Shown: positions 1 to 9,695, numbered from the stretch's first letter. The stretch is DNA of 64,000 nucleotides from Casimicrobium huifangae (GCF_009746125.1 NZ_CP041352.1:3208436-3272435); one strand, 5' to 3'. Translations and numbers: made by a program. The notes: generated from the sequence alone by a model not told the origin.

Positions 1-1921
1 TTTTCGGATCGAAGGTGTTCATGTGCTTCATGTGAAGCTTCAGGCGCTCCGGCGATTGCCCGGTGTAGCCAATCGTCCAGGTGCCCTTGTTGATCTCGCG
101 AAGAATGTCTTCGATCAACGGTTCTTCCCACTTGCGCTCGCCATCAGGCTTCACGATCTTGCAGTTCTTGGCGAACTGCTCGGCAAAGCCGAACTTCTTC
201 GCGAACGCGTACATGATCGCGTGATCAGTCTGTGATTCGAACAGCGGAGCGATCACCCGCTCGCGCCACTGGATCGAGCGGTTCGATGCCGTGGCCGAGC
301 CACTGGTCTCAAACTGGGTGCACGCCGGCAACAGGTAAACACCGTCCTTGCGATCGGGCATCGCCGCCGAGGCCGTTGGATACGGGTCGATGATCACCAT
401 CAAATCGACCTTTTCCATCGCCTTTTTCATTTCCGGGCCGCGTGTCTGCGAGTTCGGCGCGTGGCCCCAATAGACGATGGCGCGCAGGTTGGAATCCTGA
501 TCAATGGTCTCGTTCGGATCGAGCACACCGTCGATCCAGCGCGACACCGTCATGCCAGGCTTTTCCATCATCGCCTGCGAGGCGAACTGCTTCTTCAGCC
601 ACTCGTAGTCAACACCCCACACCGTTGCCCAGTGCTTCCAGGCACCGGTCGCAATGCCGTAGTAACCGGGCAGCGAATCCGGATTGGGGCCGACGTCGGT
701 GGCACCTTGAACGTTGTCGTGACCACGGAAGATGTTGGCGCCGCCGCCGGACACGCCAATGTTGCCGAGCGCCAGTTGCAGGATGCAGCTGGCGCGAACC
801 ATCGCGTTACCGATGGTGTGCTGGGTCTGCCCCATGCACCACACGATGGTGGACGGCCGGTTGGTTGCGAACATTTTCGCGATCTCGGCCATACGCGCCT
901 CGGGCACGCCGCAGGCCTCTTCGACCTTGTCCGGCGTCCACTTGGTCATCACCTCTTCCTTGATCTTGTCCATGCCGTAGACACGATCATTGATGTACTT
1001 CTTGTCTTCCCAGCCGTTCTTGAAGACGTGATGCAGCAGGCCAAACAGGAACGGAATGTCCGAGCCTGAGCGGATGCGCACGTATTCGTCCGCCTTCGCA
1101 GCCGTGCGCGTATAGCGCGGGTCAACCACGATCATCTTGGCGCCGGTTTCCTTGGCGTGCAGCATATGCAGCATCGACACCGGGTGCGCCTCGGCGGCAT
1201 TGGAACCGATATACAGCGCACACTTGGTGTTCTGCATGTCGTTGTACGAGTTGGTCATCGCACCGTAGCCCCAGGTATTGGCTACGCCGGCGACCGTAGT
1301 CGAGTGGCAGATGCGGGCCTGATGGTCACAGTTGTTGGAGCCAAACATGCTCACAAACTTGCGGAACATGTAGGCCTGTTCGTTGTTGTGCTTCGACGAA
1401 CCAACCCAGAACACGCTGTCCGGCCCGGCCGTCTTGCGCAGGTCGAGCAGCTTGTCGCCCACCTCGCTCATGGCCTGTTCCCAACTGATGCGAACGTACT
1501 TGCCGTTCACCAGTTTCATTGGGTATTTCAGGCGATGTTCGCCATGGCCGTGCTCGCGAATCGCGGCACCTTTGGCACAGTGGGCGCCGAGGTTGATCGG
1601 CGAATCAAAAACCGGCTCCTGCCGCGTCCACACGCCGTTCTCGACGATTGCGTCAATAGCGCATCCGACCGAACAGTGGGTGCAAACCGTGCGCTTGACT
1701 TCCGCCTTTGCACCTGCGGCAGGTGCGTCGGCAGCTTCCGCCTTGCCGATCACTCCCAGCGGCAGCTGGCTGGCGAACGCACCGGCGCCAAGGCCAATGC
1801 CCGAGCGCTTGAGAAAACTGCGGCGGTCGAGCGTATTGCTCTGGCGACTTGCACTGAAGCGGCGGACGGTAGGGGCAGACAGCGGCGTGCCGTCAACGTG
1901 GTGAGATTTGCGAACCAGCAT
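1..1921 (-). CDS. fdhA: Formate dehydrogenase catalytic (alpha) subunit, C-terminus beyond window
   Basis: Molybdopterin-bis-MGD enzyme oxidising formate to CO2, exported by Tat. About 640 N-terminal residues are visible and the frame runs open off the left edge. The N-terminus carries a Tat signal (RRSFLKRSG followed by a short hydrophobic stretch). A [4Fe-4S] motif follows (CTHCSVGC, then a fourth Cys in GAHCAKG). The active-site segment reads ARICHSTTVAG where E. coli FdnG has selenocysteine (ARVUHGPTVA), so this is a Cys enzyme needing no SECIS. It is the last visible gene of a minus-strand operon with maturation factors upstream. The beta and gamma subunits would be expected to the left. 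Confidence 0.93.
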   Translation of the reverse strand, partial: MLVRKSHHVDGTPLSAPTVRRFSASRQSNTLDRRSFLKRSGIGLGAGAFASQLPLGVIGKAEAADAPAAGAKAEVKRTVCTHCSVGCAIDAIVENGVWTRQEPVFDSPINLGAHCAKGAAIREHGHGEHRLKYPMKLVNGKYVRISWEQAMSEVGDKLLDLRKTAGPDSVFWVGSSKHNNEQAYMFRKFVSMFGSNNCDHQARICHSTTVAGVANTWGYGAMTNSYNDMQNTKCALYIGSNAAEAHPVSMLHMLHAKETGAKMIVVDPRYTRTAAKADEYVRIRSGSDIPFLFGLLHHVFKNGWEDKKYINDRVYGMDKIKEEVMTKWTPDKVEEACGVPEARMAEIAKMFATNRPSTIVWCMGQTQHTIGNAMVRASCILQLALGNIGVSGGGANIFRGHDNVQGATDVGPNPDSLPGYYGIATGAWKHWATVWGVDYEWLKKQFASQAMMEKPGMTVSRWIDGVLDPNETIDQDSNLRAIVYWGHAPNSQTRGPEMKKAMEKVDLMVIIDPYPTASAAMPDRKDGVYLLPACTQFETSGSATASNRSIQWRERVIAPLFESQTDHAIMYAFAKKFGFAEQFAKNCKIVKPDGERKWEEPLIEDILREINKGTWTIGYTGQSPERLKLHMKHMNTFDPK

Positions 1922-1972
1922 GATGAATCTCCGTAAAACCTTGGAGCGGCGACGCAATCGCCGCGAGTGCGC

Positions 1973-2179
1973 CTAGACGCGCGCCAGATCGTAGTAGGTG
2001 CGAACGTGTTCGCTTTCCTGATAACCGGCGTCTCCGTTAACCGGCGCGCGCTTGGCCGCAGTGGTCACCGGCGCCGACGTGGGTGACATGGCAACCGCCA
2101 CGGCGCCGACCGCGCCAGTTCCACCAGCCAGCAAAAAACCGCGACGCTTGAGATCAGCGCCGGACTTACCGTTTTTCAT
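1973..2179 (-). CDS. Small Tat-signal protein of formate dehydrogenase operons (FdhX-like)
   Basis: A 68-residue protein with a twin-arginine stretch (LKRRGFLLAGGTGAVGAVAVA) and a short polar tail ending HVRTYYDLARV. Such single-signal proteins are a recognised small family placed next to Fdh catalytic genes; the role is unclear, perhaps helping export or assembly. The start at 2179 is preferred over the ATG at 2197 because a GGAGT Shine-Dalgarno lies just upstream of 2179. It sits between the TorD-like gene and fdhA with short gaps, consistent with one operon. Confidence 0.8.
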   Translation of the reverse strand: MKNGKSGADLKRRGFLLAGGTGAVGAVAVAMSPTSAPVTTAAKRAPVNGDAGYQESEHVRTYYDLARV

Positions 2180-2211
2180 GTGAACACTCCTTGGCACAAC
2201 TTGGTATGCAG

Positions 2212-2865
2212 CTACTCGCCAATTGCGAACGCGTCACGCTCAATCTGCAAGTAATTACATGTGAATTGTGCAACGACGCGATAGAAATTGGCAAGCGAGG
2301 ATTCCGCTATTGCGGCGCAACATCGATCAAACCAGGGCGCGATGTGTGCCTCAAAAAACCGGCGCTGCACGGCAAGGGGCGCTGGCTCAACCCCGCTGCC
2401 GCCCACAATGAGCAAGCGCATCACTTCGCACAGAGCAGACAGGTGATCCTCGACCATCGTTTGTGCTCCGACGCGGGCAAACCCTAGTGTTGCAAGGGCG
2501 GTACGCACATCCGCCAGCGGCTGCTCCATCATGAACCCGGTCAGGTGGTGGGAAGCATGCAAATTCAGCGGCGCCTTGCCGACGCCGACAAAAAGTGTCT
2601 CGTACTCCGCCGCTGCGGCATCAACGTCCACAACGGTACACGCGGCGATAAGGCGTGACCACGCCAGCGCCAGCGGCATGCCGTCGTCGTCGGTAGCAAG
2701 CGGCGGCGACCCTGCGATCGCCCGCAGCAAGGGGGCGTCCGGAGCATCGGCAAACAGCCGCGAAATCAGCGCGTAGAAATTGGCGCGACCGTGATCCTCC
2801 GGCGAAATCCACGTGCGGAAAGAGACCGGTGCCGCACCAGCGGCTGTGTTGTCGTGATCGCTCAT
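2212..2865 (-). CDS. TorD-family chaperone for the formate dehydrogenase
   Basis: About 217 residues, mostly helical, with the TorD-family signature EYETLFVGVGKAPLNLHASHHL. TorD-family proteins bind the Tat leader of molybdoenzymes and hold the apoenzyme until the cofactor is inserted. The ATG at 2865 (MSDHDNTAAG) overlaps the TGA of the polyferredoxin gene as ATGA, which fixes the start and implies translational coupling. The adjacent Tat-exported FDH subunit is the obvious client. Confidence 0.88.
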   Translation of the reverse strand: MSDHDNTAAGAAPVSFRTWISPEDHGRANFYALISRLFADAPDAPLLRAIAGSPPLATDDDGMPLALAWSRLIAACTVVDVDAAAAEYETLFVGVGKAPLNLHASHHLTGFMMEQPLADVRTALATLGFARVGAQTMVEDHLSALCEVMRLLIVGGSGVEPAPLAVQRRFFEAHIAPWFDRCCAAIAESSLANFYRVVAQFTCNYLQIERDAFAIGE

Positions 2866-4940
2866 CGTGGCAGGTCCCGGACGTCCAGCGGCTTTTCTTC
2901 GCTGTAGAGGTCCGCGACGCGACAGTCGGCACACATGAAGATGCGGGCCTTCGACCGTTCGTCGGCGAACATGCTGTGCGAGGCGAGTTTGCCAGCCATG
3001 TTTTCAATCATCTTCTTGGCACCCAGCGGCTTGCTGCAACGTGTGCAATTAAGAATTTCCGCCGCGTTCAGCACCACCGGCTTTTTCGCTTCAGCAACGA
3101 GGTTAAGTCGCGGTACCAGCGTGATCGCCCGTTCCGGGCAGGTCTTCTGGCATAGCCCGCATTGCACGCACTTGCTCTCGACAAAGCGAAGCTCCAGCTT
3201 TTCGGGGTTATCAGCCAGCGCACCCTCGGGGCAACTGCCCACGCAGGCGAGGCACATCGTGCAACGATCCGCATCCGCCGCAATCGCCCCGAACGGCGCC
3301 CCGGCGTCCAGCGAGATCAATGGCACTGGTGTCGGTGCATGCTCATGCAAATGAGCAAAAACAGCGTCCAGCGTCCCACGCTTGTCGTTGCTCAGGTTAA
3401 AGCCCGCCGCAACGCGTACGCCCAGGCCGCGCGTCTCGGCCCAGGCCGGGAACGCCAGCTCGCGCTCATCCACAATGCGGACGCGTGCCCCCTGATAGCC
3501 AAGCGCAGCGAGTATGCGATTCGCGACGGCCGCCTGCGCGCTGAGCGTGATCAGGTATTCCGGCGCCACCGACGGTGTGACCAGCACCGCGACCTCGGTG
3601 GCGCCGTAGGCGACGGCACCGAGCCAGACGTCAAGCCCGGCCGCCGCCGCGTGATGCAACGCCAGCGGAATGCAGCGTGCTGGCAGGCCTTCGCCGTGGC
3701 GGGCCAACGCGGCGATTGCTGCTGCGCCCTGCTCGCCGTCGTGCAGCAGCAGAATGGCATCCTTGCCACCAGCACCGTGGTAAGTGCGCAGCACCGTCTT
3801 GATCTGCGCTCCGAGATCAGCCACGCGCGGCACCGTGTAGCTCAGCGCCCCGGATGGGCACACGGTGGTGCAGGCACCGCAGCCCATGCAAAGCTGCGGC
3901 GACACCTCAATCTGGTCCCCCCTTGACGCGATGGCGCGCGTAGAGCAGACATCGACGCACTGCGTACATCCGCTCTTGCGATTGCGGCCATGCGCACAAA
4001 TGCGCGGGCGATAGTCAAAGAATTTCGGCTTCTCGAACTCACCGGTCAACGCCACGATTTCCGTGATCGCACGCAAACGCGCCATGGCATCGTCGCCCGG
4101 CTGAAAATAGCCCTGCGGCGGCTGGTGTTGCGTGAACAGCGGTTGCGCGGTGAGATTGAGAACAACGTCGAAACGGCCGCTGCGCTCAGCTTCAATTCGC
4201 GAAAAGTCGATCGCGCCAATCTCGCCGCAGGCTGCGACGCAGGCGCGATGCGATTTGCACCTCTGCAGATCGACCTGAAAGCTGGCATCAATGGCCTGCT
4301 CCGGACAAGCCTTCACGCAGGCGCCACAGCGGGTACATGCGTCAAGGTCGATCGGGTTCGCCTGTTGCCACTGCACGTCGAACGCGCCCAGCCATCCCGT
4401 CGCGCGGACCTTGGAGCCAGTGACCACCGCAAAATCTCGCGTGGCGGGCAACTCGCCGGCTGTGTCACCCTCTCTAGTCGTTGCCAGCACGCTGACCGGT
4501 ACGGACCCCTTCAGCAGATTGGCCACGGCTATCGCATCGGCCAGCGCACCGATGATCAGCGTCTGCCCGGCGCTTTTGTAGCTCACCTGCGTGGTGGGCT
4601 CGGCGTCCGGCAACATCGCACTGGCAATCAGGGCAGCGAGCTTCGGCGTCGCGAACGGTGCCTCTGTGGCCCAACCGGCCGTCTCACGGATATTGAAAAA
4701 GCGGACAGTCGATACCTTGGGCAAATCGGCGGCCACCTCGGTCAGCAGGCGCGCTTCCTGCGTGCAGGCCACAACGGCATCGCCTTCAAGGACTGCACCA
4801 AAGCGTTCGAGCTGATGCTGGCACATGGCCTCGAAAGTCTCAACGCGGTCGGCGCCAGCAGCGCGCGCGGCCTCGGTCAGCGCGGTCGCGGCAAAGGGCA
4901 TCGTGCGATTGCACGAGCACAGGTAAGCATTTCGGGTCAT
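2862..4940 (-). CDS. Polyferredoxin-like 4Fe-4S protein of the FDH operon
   Basis: 692 residues with many cysteine motifs. Near the N-terminus is LCSCNRT; from about residue 202 there are CTRCGACVKACP, CKSHRACVAACG, CAHGRNRKSGCTQCVDVC and CMGCGACTTVCP; near the C-terminus CTMCLACVGSCP, CVQCGLCQKTCP and a final CTRC/CADC pair. Several [4Fe-4S] clusters are therefore expected. No Tat or Sec signal is seen, so it is probably cytoplasmic. It overlaps both neighbours by 4 bp. Homologues accompany DUF3305/DUF3306 FDH operons; electron transfer or a role in maturation is inferred, not shown. Confidence 0.85.
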   Translation of the reverse strand: MTRNAYLCSCNRTMPFAATALTEAARAAGADRVETFEAMCQHQLERFGAVLEGDAVVACTQEARLLTEVAADLPKVSTVRFFNIRETAGWATEAPFATPKLAALIASAMLPDAEPTTQVSYKSAGQTLIIGALADAIAVANLLKGSVPVSVLATTREGDTAGELPATRDFAVVTGSKVRATGWLGAFDVQWQQANPIDLDACTRCGACVKACPEQAIDASFQVDLQRCKSHRACVAACGEIGAIDFSRIEAERSGRFDVVLNLTAQPLFTQHQPPQGYFQPGDDAMARLRAITEIVALTGEFEKPKFFDYRPRICAHGRNRKSGCTQCVDVCSTRAIASRGDQIEVSPQLCMGCGACTTVCPSGALSYTVPRVADLGAQIKTVLRTYHGAGGKDAILLLHDGEQGAAAIAALARHGEGLPARCIPLALHHAAAAGLDVWLGAVAYGATEVAVLVTPSVAPEYLITLSAQAAVANRILAALGYQGARVRIVDERELAFPAWAETRGLGVRVAAGFNLSNDKRGTLDAVFAHLHEHAPTPVPLISLDAGAPFGAIAADADRCTMCLACVGSCPEGALADNPEKLELRFVESKCVQCGLCQKTCPERAITLVPRLNLVAEAKKPVVLNAAEILNCTRCSKPLGAKKMIENMAGKLASHSMFADERSKARIFMCADCRVADLYSEEKPLDVRDLPR

Positions 4941-5707
4941 GGTGCAGGTGGTTTGTCTGACGCAGCGCCAGTGCTGCCGGCGTGTGCGGGTACCGGGGTC
5001 ACTGAATCAGGCACGGGATCGGTCAGCGCAGGTTCGGGGTCAGCAGCCGTAGCTGCGGAAAAGTCGCCAACACGGGTGCCATACCGGGCATGCAAAGCGG
5101 GCGGCGGCGGGGTGTCAGGCGAGTCGGCAGCGGCCTCGGCCGCACTGTCCTCCTGCGGGTTGTCTTCCGCGTCACGCGCCGCGCGGGCAGCGAGAATCGC
5201 CCGCCCTTCGTCGCTGGTCACATCGACCGCATAGCCGCCGTCGGCGACCACCATCTGTGGCGGATTCTTGATCGCCTGCCAGGCGGAGAGCTTTTCCAGC
5301 ACCTCGGGTGCAATCGGCTCGAATTGCGTGTAGTCGTCGATGTAGGTGTCGAGCCCGTCCATCGCATTGAAGTGTGGCTCGCGGAACAGGGCCTTCAGGG
5401 CCTGCTGGCGCAGCGCTGCCGGTACCTTCGCCTGCATGAAAGGGGTGAAATCGGCATTCAGCGAAATCGACGACAGCGGAGGCAATTGCAAGTCCCCGGC
5501 AGCGGCGGTTGGCCCACTGGCCGCTGCAGACGCGGCAGACCCCGGCGCCGCGTCCAATGATGGTTTGGGGCTGAGAGGGCCTTCGTCCGTAGCGACAGCG
5601 GGCACAGCCCCGGCGCCGCGCTTGAGTCGCGACCAGCGCGACAGCGTGAAGCGCTCGTCTGCGGTAGACGTTGGCAGCTCGTTACTTTTTTCAGCCACGC
5701 GATTCAC
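4937..5707 (-). CDS. DUF3306 domain protein of the FDH operon
   Basis: 256 residues. A conserved part of roughly residues 15-150 (FTLSRWSRLKRG, then FMQAKVPAALRQQALKALFREPHFNAMDGLDTYIDDYTQFEPI) matches what is known of DUF3306. The tail is rich in Ala, Asp and Pro and looks disordered. The end overlaps the polyferredoxin start by 4 bp, and the start lies inside the 3' end of the DUF3305 gene, indicating tight coupling. The molecular function is unknown; the family is tied to molybdenum formate dehydrogenases. Confidence 0.82.
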   Translation of the reverse strand: MNRVAEKSNELPTSTADERFTLSRWSRLKRGAGAVPAVATDEGPLSPKPSLDAAPGSAASAAASGPTAAAGDLQLPPLSSISLNADFTPFMQAKVPAALRQQALKALFREPHFNAMDGLDTYIDDYTQFEPIAPEVLEKLSAWQAIKNPPQMVVADGGYAVDVTSDEGRAILAARAARDAEDNPQEDSAAEAAADSPDTPPPPALHARYGTRVGDFSAATAADPEPALTDPVPDSVTPVPAHAGSTGAASDKPPAP

Positions 5708-6248
5708 CCGATCCCGACGATGATTCGCGGCGGAAGGCGCCTTCGCGGAACGGATCGTTGCGGCGCACCTTCTTGCGCGGCTCGGGCTTGTAGTGCGCAG
5801 CGGTATAGGCGATCAGCACGTCACGCATTTCTGCAGGCATGGGCACGTTGTCAACGTGGTCGCCGGCGTCGAGCATGCGGCCAGCCTCGTTGTAGGAGAG
5901 TGTCACCACCACTGGTCGGGGGACCTGATCGCCCTCTTCCAGGCGCCACATGACGAAGATGCAGGGTGCGGGGGAATTGAGGTTGAGCCAGTAGCCCTCC
6001 CCCTCCGACGGATGCAGATCGACAGGCTGCGCCGTGTAGCACCAGCGGGTCTCGCCAGCAATCATCTCCTCGAAGGCAGCATTTGCGGGCACCAGCTTTT
6101 GCGCGGTTGCCACCACTTCGACCGTCGCGGTTTCCCATTCAAAATCGACCCACCGGCTTTGCACCGGCCGCTGGCGAAAACAGACGGTCACCGACCACGA
6201 GGCCACGTCGGCAACAGGGAGATCGGCAGGGGTTACAACGGCACTCAC
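5691..6248 (-). CDS. DUF3305 domain protein of the FDH operon
   Basis: 185 residues, first gene of the minus-strand FDH operon. The domain covers about residues 15-150 (VTVCFRQRPVQSRWVDFEWE, later YWLNLNSPAPCIFVMWRLEE). The C-terminal 35 residues are charged and low in complexity. The function is unknown; in known genomes it pairs with DUF3306 beside FDH. It diverges from moaA with only about 58 bp between the starts, so the promoters of both must lie there. Confidence 0.82.
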   Translation of the reverse strand: MSAVVTPADLPVADVASWSVTVCFRQRPVQSRWVDFEWETATVEVVATAQKLVPANAAFEEMIAGETRWCYTAQPVDLHPSEGEGYWLNLNSPAPCIFVMWRLEEGDQVPRPVVVTLSYNEAGRMLDAGDHVDNVPMPAEMRDVLIAYTAAHYKPEPRKKVRRNDPFREGAFRRESSSGSGESRG

Positions 6249-6306
6249 GCAACGAATCTAGCAGAATACCGCGTGATTAACGATTCGTGAAAACCTGCAA
6301 CGCATC

Positions 6307-7443
6307 ATGGGCGAGCGATCGCATGTTCCCGGCACCGTCATCCCGCTGACGCCAGTTGGCAAGCTGCGCGGTGCGTCGGCATTGCCGGTCGCCGCGGGCT
6401 CGCTGGCGGAATTGCGCGCAGCGCGGCGCGTTGCCGATTCGCGGTCGCGGCATCTGCACGACCTGCGCATCTCGGTCACCGACAAGTGCAACTTCCGCTG
6501 CACCTACTGCATGCCGAAGGAAGTATTCGGCCCCGGCTACAAATTCCTGCCGCACGACGCCCTGCTCTCGTTTGAAGAAATCACCCGCTTCGCCCGTATT
6601 GCAGCGGGCCTCGGCGTCGAGAAACTGCGCCTGACTGGCGGCGAGCCAACGTTGCGTCGTCACCTGTCAACACTGATCGAGATGCTGGCGCAGTTGCGCA
6701 CGCCTGCCGGCAAGCCGCTGGACCTGACACTCACCACCAACGGCTCGACGCTGGTCAAGCAGGCGGCGGCGTTGAAAGCGGCGGGGCTGTCGCGTATCAC
6801 TGTCTCGCTCGACTCGATGGATGACGCGGTGTTTCGCGCCATGAACGACGTTGACTTTCCGGTAGCCGACGTGCTGCGCGGCATCGACGCGGCGCTGGCA
6901 GCCGGCCTGGTGCCGGTGAAGGTCAACATGGTGGTCAAGCGCGGTGTCAACGACCACACCGTCGTCGATATGGCGCGCCATTTTCGCGGCACCGGCGTCA
7001 TCGTGCGCTTCATCGAATTCATGGATGTGGGCTCGACCAACGGCTGGCGCATGGATGACGTGGTGCCGAGCCGCGACATCGTGGCAGCAATCCACGCCGA
7101 CGCGCCGCTGATGGCGGTTGACGCCCAATACGAAGGGGAAGTGGCCGAACGCTGGCGCTATGCGGACGGCAGTGGCGAAATCGGCGTCATTTCCAGCGTG
7201 ACGCACGCGTTCTGCGGCACCTGCACCCGCGCGCGACTGTCCACCGACGGCAAGATCTTTACCTGCCTGTTCGCCGATCAGGGCACCGATTTCCGCGCCC
7301 TGCTGCGCGGCGGCGCCAGTGACGATGACATCGCGGCGCTGCTCGCCGGCGTCTGGCAGACGCGAACGGATCGCTACAGCGAGATCCGCACGGCAGAGAC
7401 TGCCAGCCTGCGCAAGGTCGAGATGAGCTACATCGGCGGCTGA
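6307..7443 (+). CDS. moaA: GTP 3',8-cyclase MoaA (molybdopterin biosynthesis)
   Basis: Radical SAM enzyme for the first step of molybdopterin synthesis, turning GTP into 3',8-cyclo-7,8-dihydro-GTP. The SAM cluster cysteines are C61, C65 and C68 in [11 protein letters not shown]. The C-terminal cluster motif [10 protein letters not shown]...FTC and the terminal Gly-Gly (SYIGG) are intact, so the enzyme should be active. About 45 residues precede the usual core, so the real start could be later. Placement back to back with the molybdenum FDH operon fits a shared cofactor demand. Confidence 0.96.
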   Translation: MGERSHVPGTVIPLTPVGKLRGASALPVAAGSLAELRAARRVADSRSRHLHDLRISVTDKCNFRCTYCMPKEVFGPGYKFLPHDALLSFEEITRFARIAAGLGVEKLRLTGGEPTLRRHLSTLIEMLAQLRTPAGKPLDLTLTTNGSTLVKQAAALKAAGLSRITVSLDSMDDAVFRAMNDVDFPVADVLRGIDAALAAGLVPVKVNMVVKRGVNDHTVVDMARHFRGTGVIVRFIEFMDVGSTNGWRMDDVVPSRDIVAAIHADAPLMAVDAQYEGEVAERWRYADGSGEIGVISSVTHAFCGTCTRARLSTDGKIFTCLFADQGTDFRALLRGGASDDDIAALLAGVWQTRTDRYSEIRTAETASLRKVEMSYIGG

Positions 7444-7478
7444 ACGGCGTCGCCGCCAACAGCGATCACAGGAATGAG

Positions 7479-7748
7479 ATGAACAAAACGAAAACCATCG
7501 CCGTGCAACTCACCGAAGACGGCGTCCGCCAGTTGCAGCCCTTCCTCGCCTACGCCAAGAAGAACACGGTGGGCTACTACTTCCGCTGTGAGGAGGTGGA
7601 CGTCAGCGGCCCCTTCTTCACCATGATGATCGACACCGGCGTGGATGGCGAACACGGCAGCACCATCGCCCTCAACATCCCGCATGCGATGGTGCGCTGG
7701 TACGTCGAAACCGAGCAGGAAAGTGCGATCGGGTTCCTCAAGCGGTAG
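7479..7748 (+). CDS. Conserved hypothetical small protein
   Basis: 89 residues, 35 bp after moaA and possibly co-transcribed. The sequence is compact, mixed alpha/beta in character, with no signal, membrane span or metal motif (MNKTKTIAVQLTEDGVRQLQ, later FFTMMIDTGVDGEHGSTIA). I do not recognise the family. An AATGAG-like ribosome site precedes the ATG, and codon use resembles its neighbours. A palindromic element begins 57 bp after its stop. Confidence 0.6.
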   Translation: MNKTKTIAVQLTEDGVRQLQPFLAYAKKNTVGYYFRCEEVDVSGPFFTMMIDTGVDGEHGSTIALNIPHAMVRWYVETEQESAIGFLKR

Positions 7749-7804
7749 CGCCGCCTTTGTCCAGCCGTGGGTCATGCACGCAGCCACAAATGCGACAACC
7801 GATG

Positions 7805-7926
7805 TATCAGCTTTTTTCTCAAATGGCGTTCATAAAGGGCGTGAAGCCATTTTTCTGTAGTTATCGACTTTAGGACGAATCGCGTATGAAGCCCATTGCC
7901 GACGCCATTTCATCAAAAAGCTGATA
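7805..7926. repeat. ERIC-like palindromic element, copy A
   Basis: A 122-bp imperfect palindrome. The outer arms are perfect over 12 bp: TATCAGCTTTTT at 7805-7816 and AAAAAGCTGATA at 7915-7926. The next arms are AAATGGCG (7821-7828) with CGCCATTT (7903-7910), then TTCATA (7829-7834) with TATGAA (7885-7890). The centre carries ATCGACTT. It is the cleanest of six related copies in this window and lies between the moaA-linked gene and the aldehyde dehydrogenase. Confidence 0.75.
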
Positions 7927-8023
7927 AACCACCAACAGGCAATTTCACGCACACCTTGCCGCACGCCATCCACGCTACACAAGCACCATCAGTTTCAATT
8001 TCCTCTAGCAGCCAAGCATCACT

Positions 8024-9460
8024 ATGACCTACTCCAACGTTCAGCTCCTGATCAACAACGAATGGCGCGCAGCCCGTGGCGGCGCGACCCTGCCGGTGCA
8101 CAACCCCGCCGACGGCAGCACGATTGGCACGGTTGCCAAGGCCAACACGGCCGACCTCGACGACGCGCTGGCCGCAGCGGCCAAGGGTTTTGAAGTGTGG
8201 AAAAACACGCCTGCGGTCGAACGCGCCAAGGTGATGCGCGCCGCTGCCGCGCTGCTGCGCGAGCGTACCGATGCCATCGCCACCGTGATGACGATGGAGC
8301 AGGGCAAACCGCTCGCCGAAGCCAAGATCGAGATTGGCATGTCCTGCGACATCATCGAATGGTTCGCCGAGGAGAGCCGCCGCGTCTACGGACGCATTGT
8401 TTCGCCGCGCTCGCTGGCCCAGCAGCAAATGGTGCTGAAGGAGCCGGTCGGCCCGGTCGCCGCGTTCACGCCGTGGAACTTCCCGATCAATCAGGTGGTG
8501 CGCAAGCTCTCCGCCGCGCTCGCCACGGGCTGCTCGATGATCGTCAAGGCGGCCGAAGAAACGCCCGCCTCGCCCGCCGAACTCATCCGTGCCTTCGTGG
8601 ACGCCGGTCTGCCCGCAGGCGTCGTCGGCCTCGTTTACGGTGACCCCGCCGAGATCAGCAACTACCTGATTCCGCACCCGGTCATCCGCAAGATCACGTT
8701 CACCGGCTCGACGCCGGTGGGCAAGATGCTCGCCTCGCTCGCGGGCAAGCACATGAAGCGCCTGACCATGGAACTCGGCGGTCACGCGCCGGTGATCGTC
8801 GCAGCAGACGCCAACATCGCGCATGCCGTGAAAGTGATCGCCGGCGCCAAGTTCCGCAACGCCGGGCAGGTCTGCATCTCTCCGACGCGCTTTCTCGTCG
8901 AAGAAGCAGCGCGCGACGAGTTCGTCGCGGGCCTGGTGAAATACTCGCAGGGACTGAAAGTCGGCTCCGGCCTCGAAGCCGGCATCCAGATGGGCCCGCT
9001 AGCCAACCCGCGCCGCGTCAGTGCGATGCAGGAAATCACCGAGGACGCCATCAAGCGCGGCGCCACTCTCGCCACCGGCGGGGAACGCATCGGCACCACC
9101 GGCAACTTTTTCAAACCAACGGTGCTGCTTGACCCGCCGCTCGACAGCTCGGTGTTCAACAACGAGCCGTTCGGCCCGATGGCCGCCGTACGCAGCGTGA
9201 AAAACCTCGACGAAGCCATCGCAGAGGCCAACCGCCTGCCGTTCGGCCTCTCGGCCTACGCCTTCACCAGCAGCATCAAGAATGCCCATCAGCTGAGCGC
9301 CCAAGTACAAACTGGCATGCTCTGGATCAACCAGCCCGCCGCGCCGTGGGCAGAGCTGCCGTTCGGCGGCATCAAGGATTCAGGCTACGGCAGCGAAGGC
9401 GGCCCCGAGGCGCTGGAGGCTTACCTCAATACCAAGACGGTGGCGATGACTAGCGTTTAA
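8024..9460 (+). CDS. NAD(P)-dependent aldehyde dehydrogenase, succinate-semialdehyde dehydrogenase-like
   Basis: 478 residues, normal for the ALDH superfamily. It has the oxyanion Asn region ([10 protein letters not shown]), the catalytic Glu in MELGGHAP and the catalytic Cys284 in GQVCISP. The segment [10 protein letters not shown]...IEWFAEE resembles GabD-type succinate-semialdehyde dehydrogenases. GabD usually has GQTCVCANR; the GQVCISPTR here means a related semialdehyde substrate is equally possible. No GABA aminotransferase is adjacent, so the pathway is unclear. The coding start is about 100 bp after copy A of the palindromic element. Confidence 0.85.
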   Translation: MTYSNVQLLINNEWRAARGGATLPVHNPADGSTIGTVAKANTADLDDALAAAAKGFEVWKNTPAVERAKVMRAAAALLRERTDAIATVMTMEQGKPLAEAKIEIGMSCDIIEWFAEESRRVYGRIVSPRSLAQQQMVLKEPVGPVAAFTPWNFPINQVVRKLSAALATGCSMIVKAAEETPASPAELIRAFVDAGLPAGVVGLVYGDPAEISNYLIPHPVIRKITFTGSTPVGKMLASLAGKHMKRLTMELGGHAPVIVAADANIAHAVKVIAGAKFRNAGQVCISPTRFLVEEAARDEFVAGLVKYSQGLKVGSGLEAGIQMGPLANPRRVSAMQEITEDAIKRGATLATGGERIGTTGNFFKPTVLLDPPLDSSVFNNEPFGPMAAVRSVKNLDEAIAEANRLPFGLSAYAFTSSIKNAHQLSAQVQTGMLWINQPAAPWAELPFGGIKDSGYGSEGGPEALEAYLNTKTVAMTSV

Positions 9461-9478
9461 TCAACGCAGCACGGCGAT

Positions 9479-9584
9479 GTAGGGCGGCACGCTTGCGGTG
9501 CCGCCTCGTGCAAACGCCGAAGGCACATCAATTCCGCTTTGTTACGCCAACGCATCCGTCGGAACCGCAAGCGTTCCGACCTAC
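9479..9584. repeat. BIME: inverted pair of REP hairpins
   Basis: REP 1 at 9479-9505 begins GTAGG and has stem GGCGGCAC/GTGCCGCC around the loop GCTTGCG. REP 2 at 9558-9584 is the same unit inverted, with stem GTCGGAAC/GTTCCGAC and a CTAC foot. The two stems differ by compensated pairs, so hairpin structure rather than sequence is conserved. The GTAG foot is typical of REPs handled by RAYT transposases. They lie just after the aldehyde dehydrogenase stop. Confidence 0.8.
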
Positions 9585-9621
9585 GGCACTACTTGCTACC
9601 AGACTTCGCAGGCTCCGTCGC

Positions 9622-9695
9622 GTAGGGTGTGCGCCAGAGCGCGCACCGAATTTCGCACTCGTCCGCATTGGTGCGCATTTTGATGCGCACCCTAC
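9622..9695. repeat. Second BIME, GTAGGGTGYGC type
   Basis: An inverted pair: one unit starts GTAGGGTGTGCGCC at 9622, and its mirror ends TGATGCGCACCCTAC at 9695. Each unit also folds on itself (GTGCGC-type arms). The foot is again GTAG, but the stem is unrelated to the preceding pair. It lies about 25 bp from the 3' end of the DUF4124 gene. Confidence 0.7.

Noticed and set aside
442-1936. Long plus-strand frames opposite fdhA
   Set aside because: They are antisense shadows of a GC-rich gene. The minus frame has the Tat signal, the cluster motif and the active-site Cys.
9558-9584. REP hairpin as a rho-independent terminator for the aldehyde dehydrogenase
   Set aside because: There is no U-run after the stem, and the hairpin is part of an inverted REP pair.
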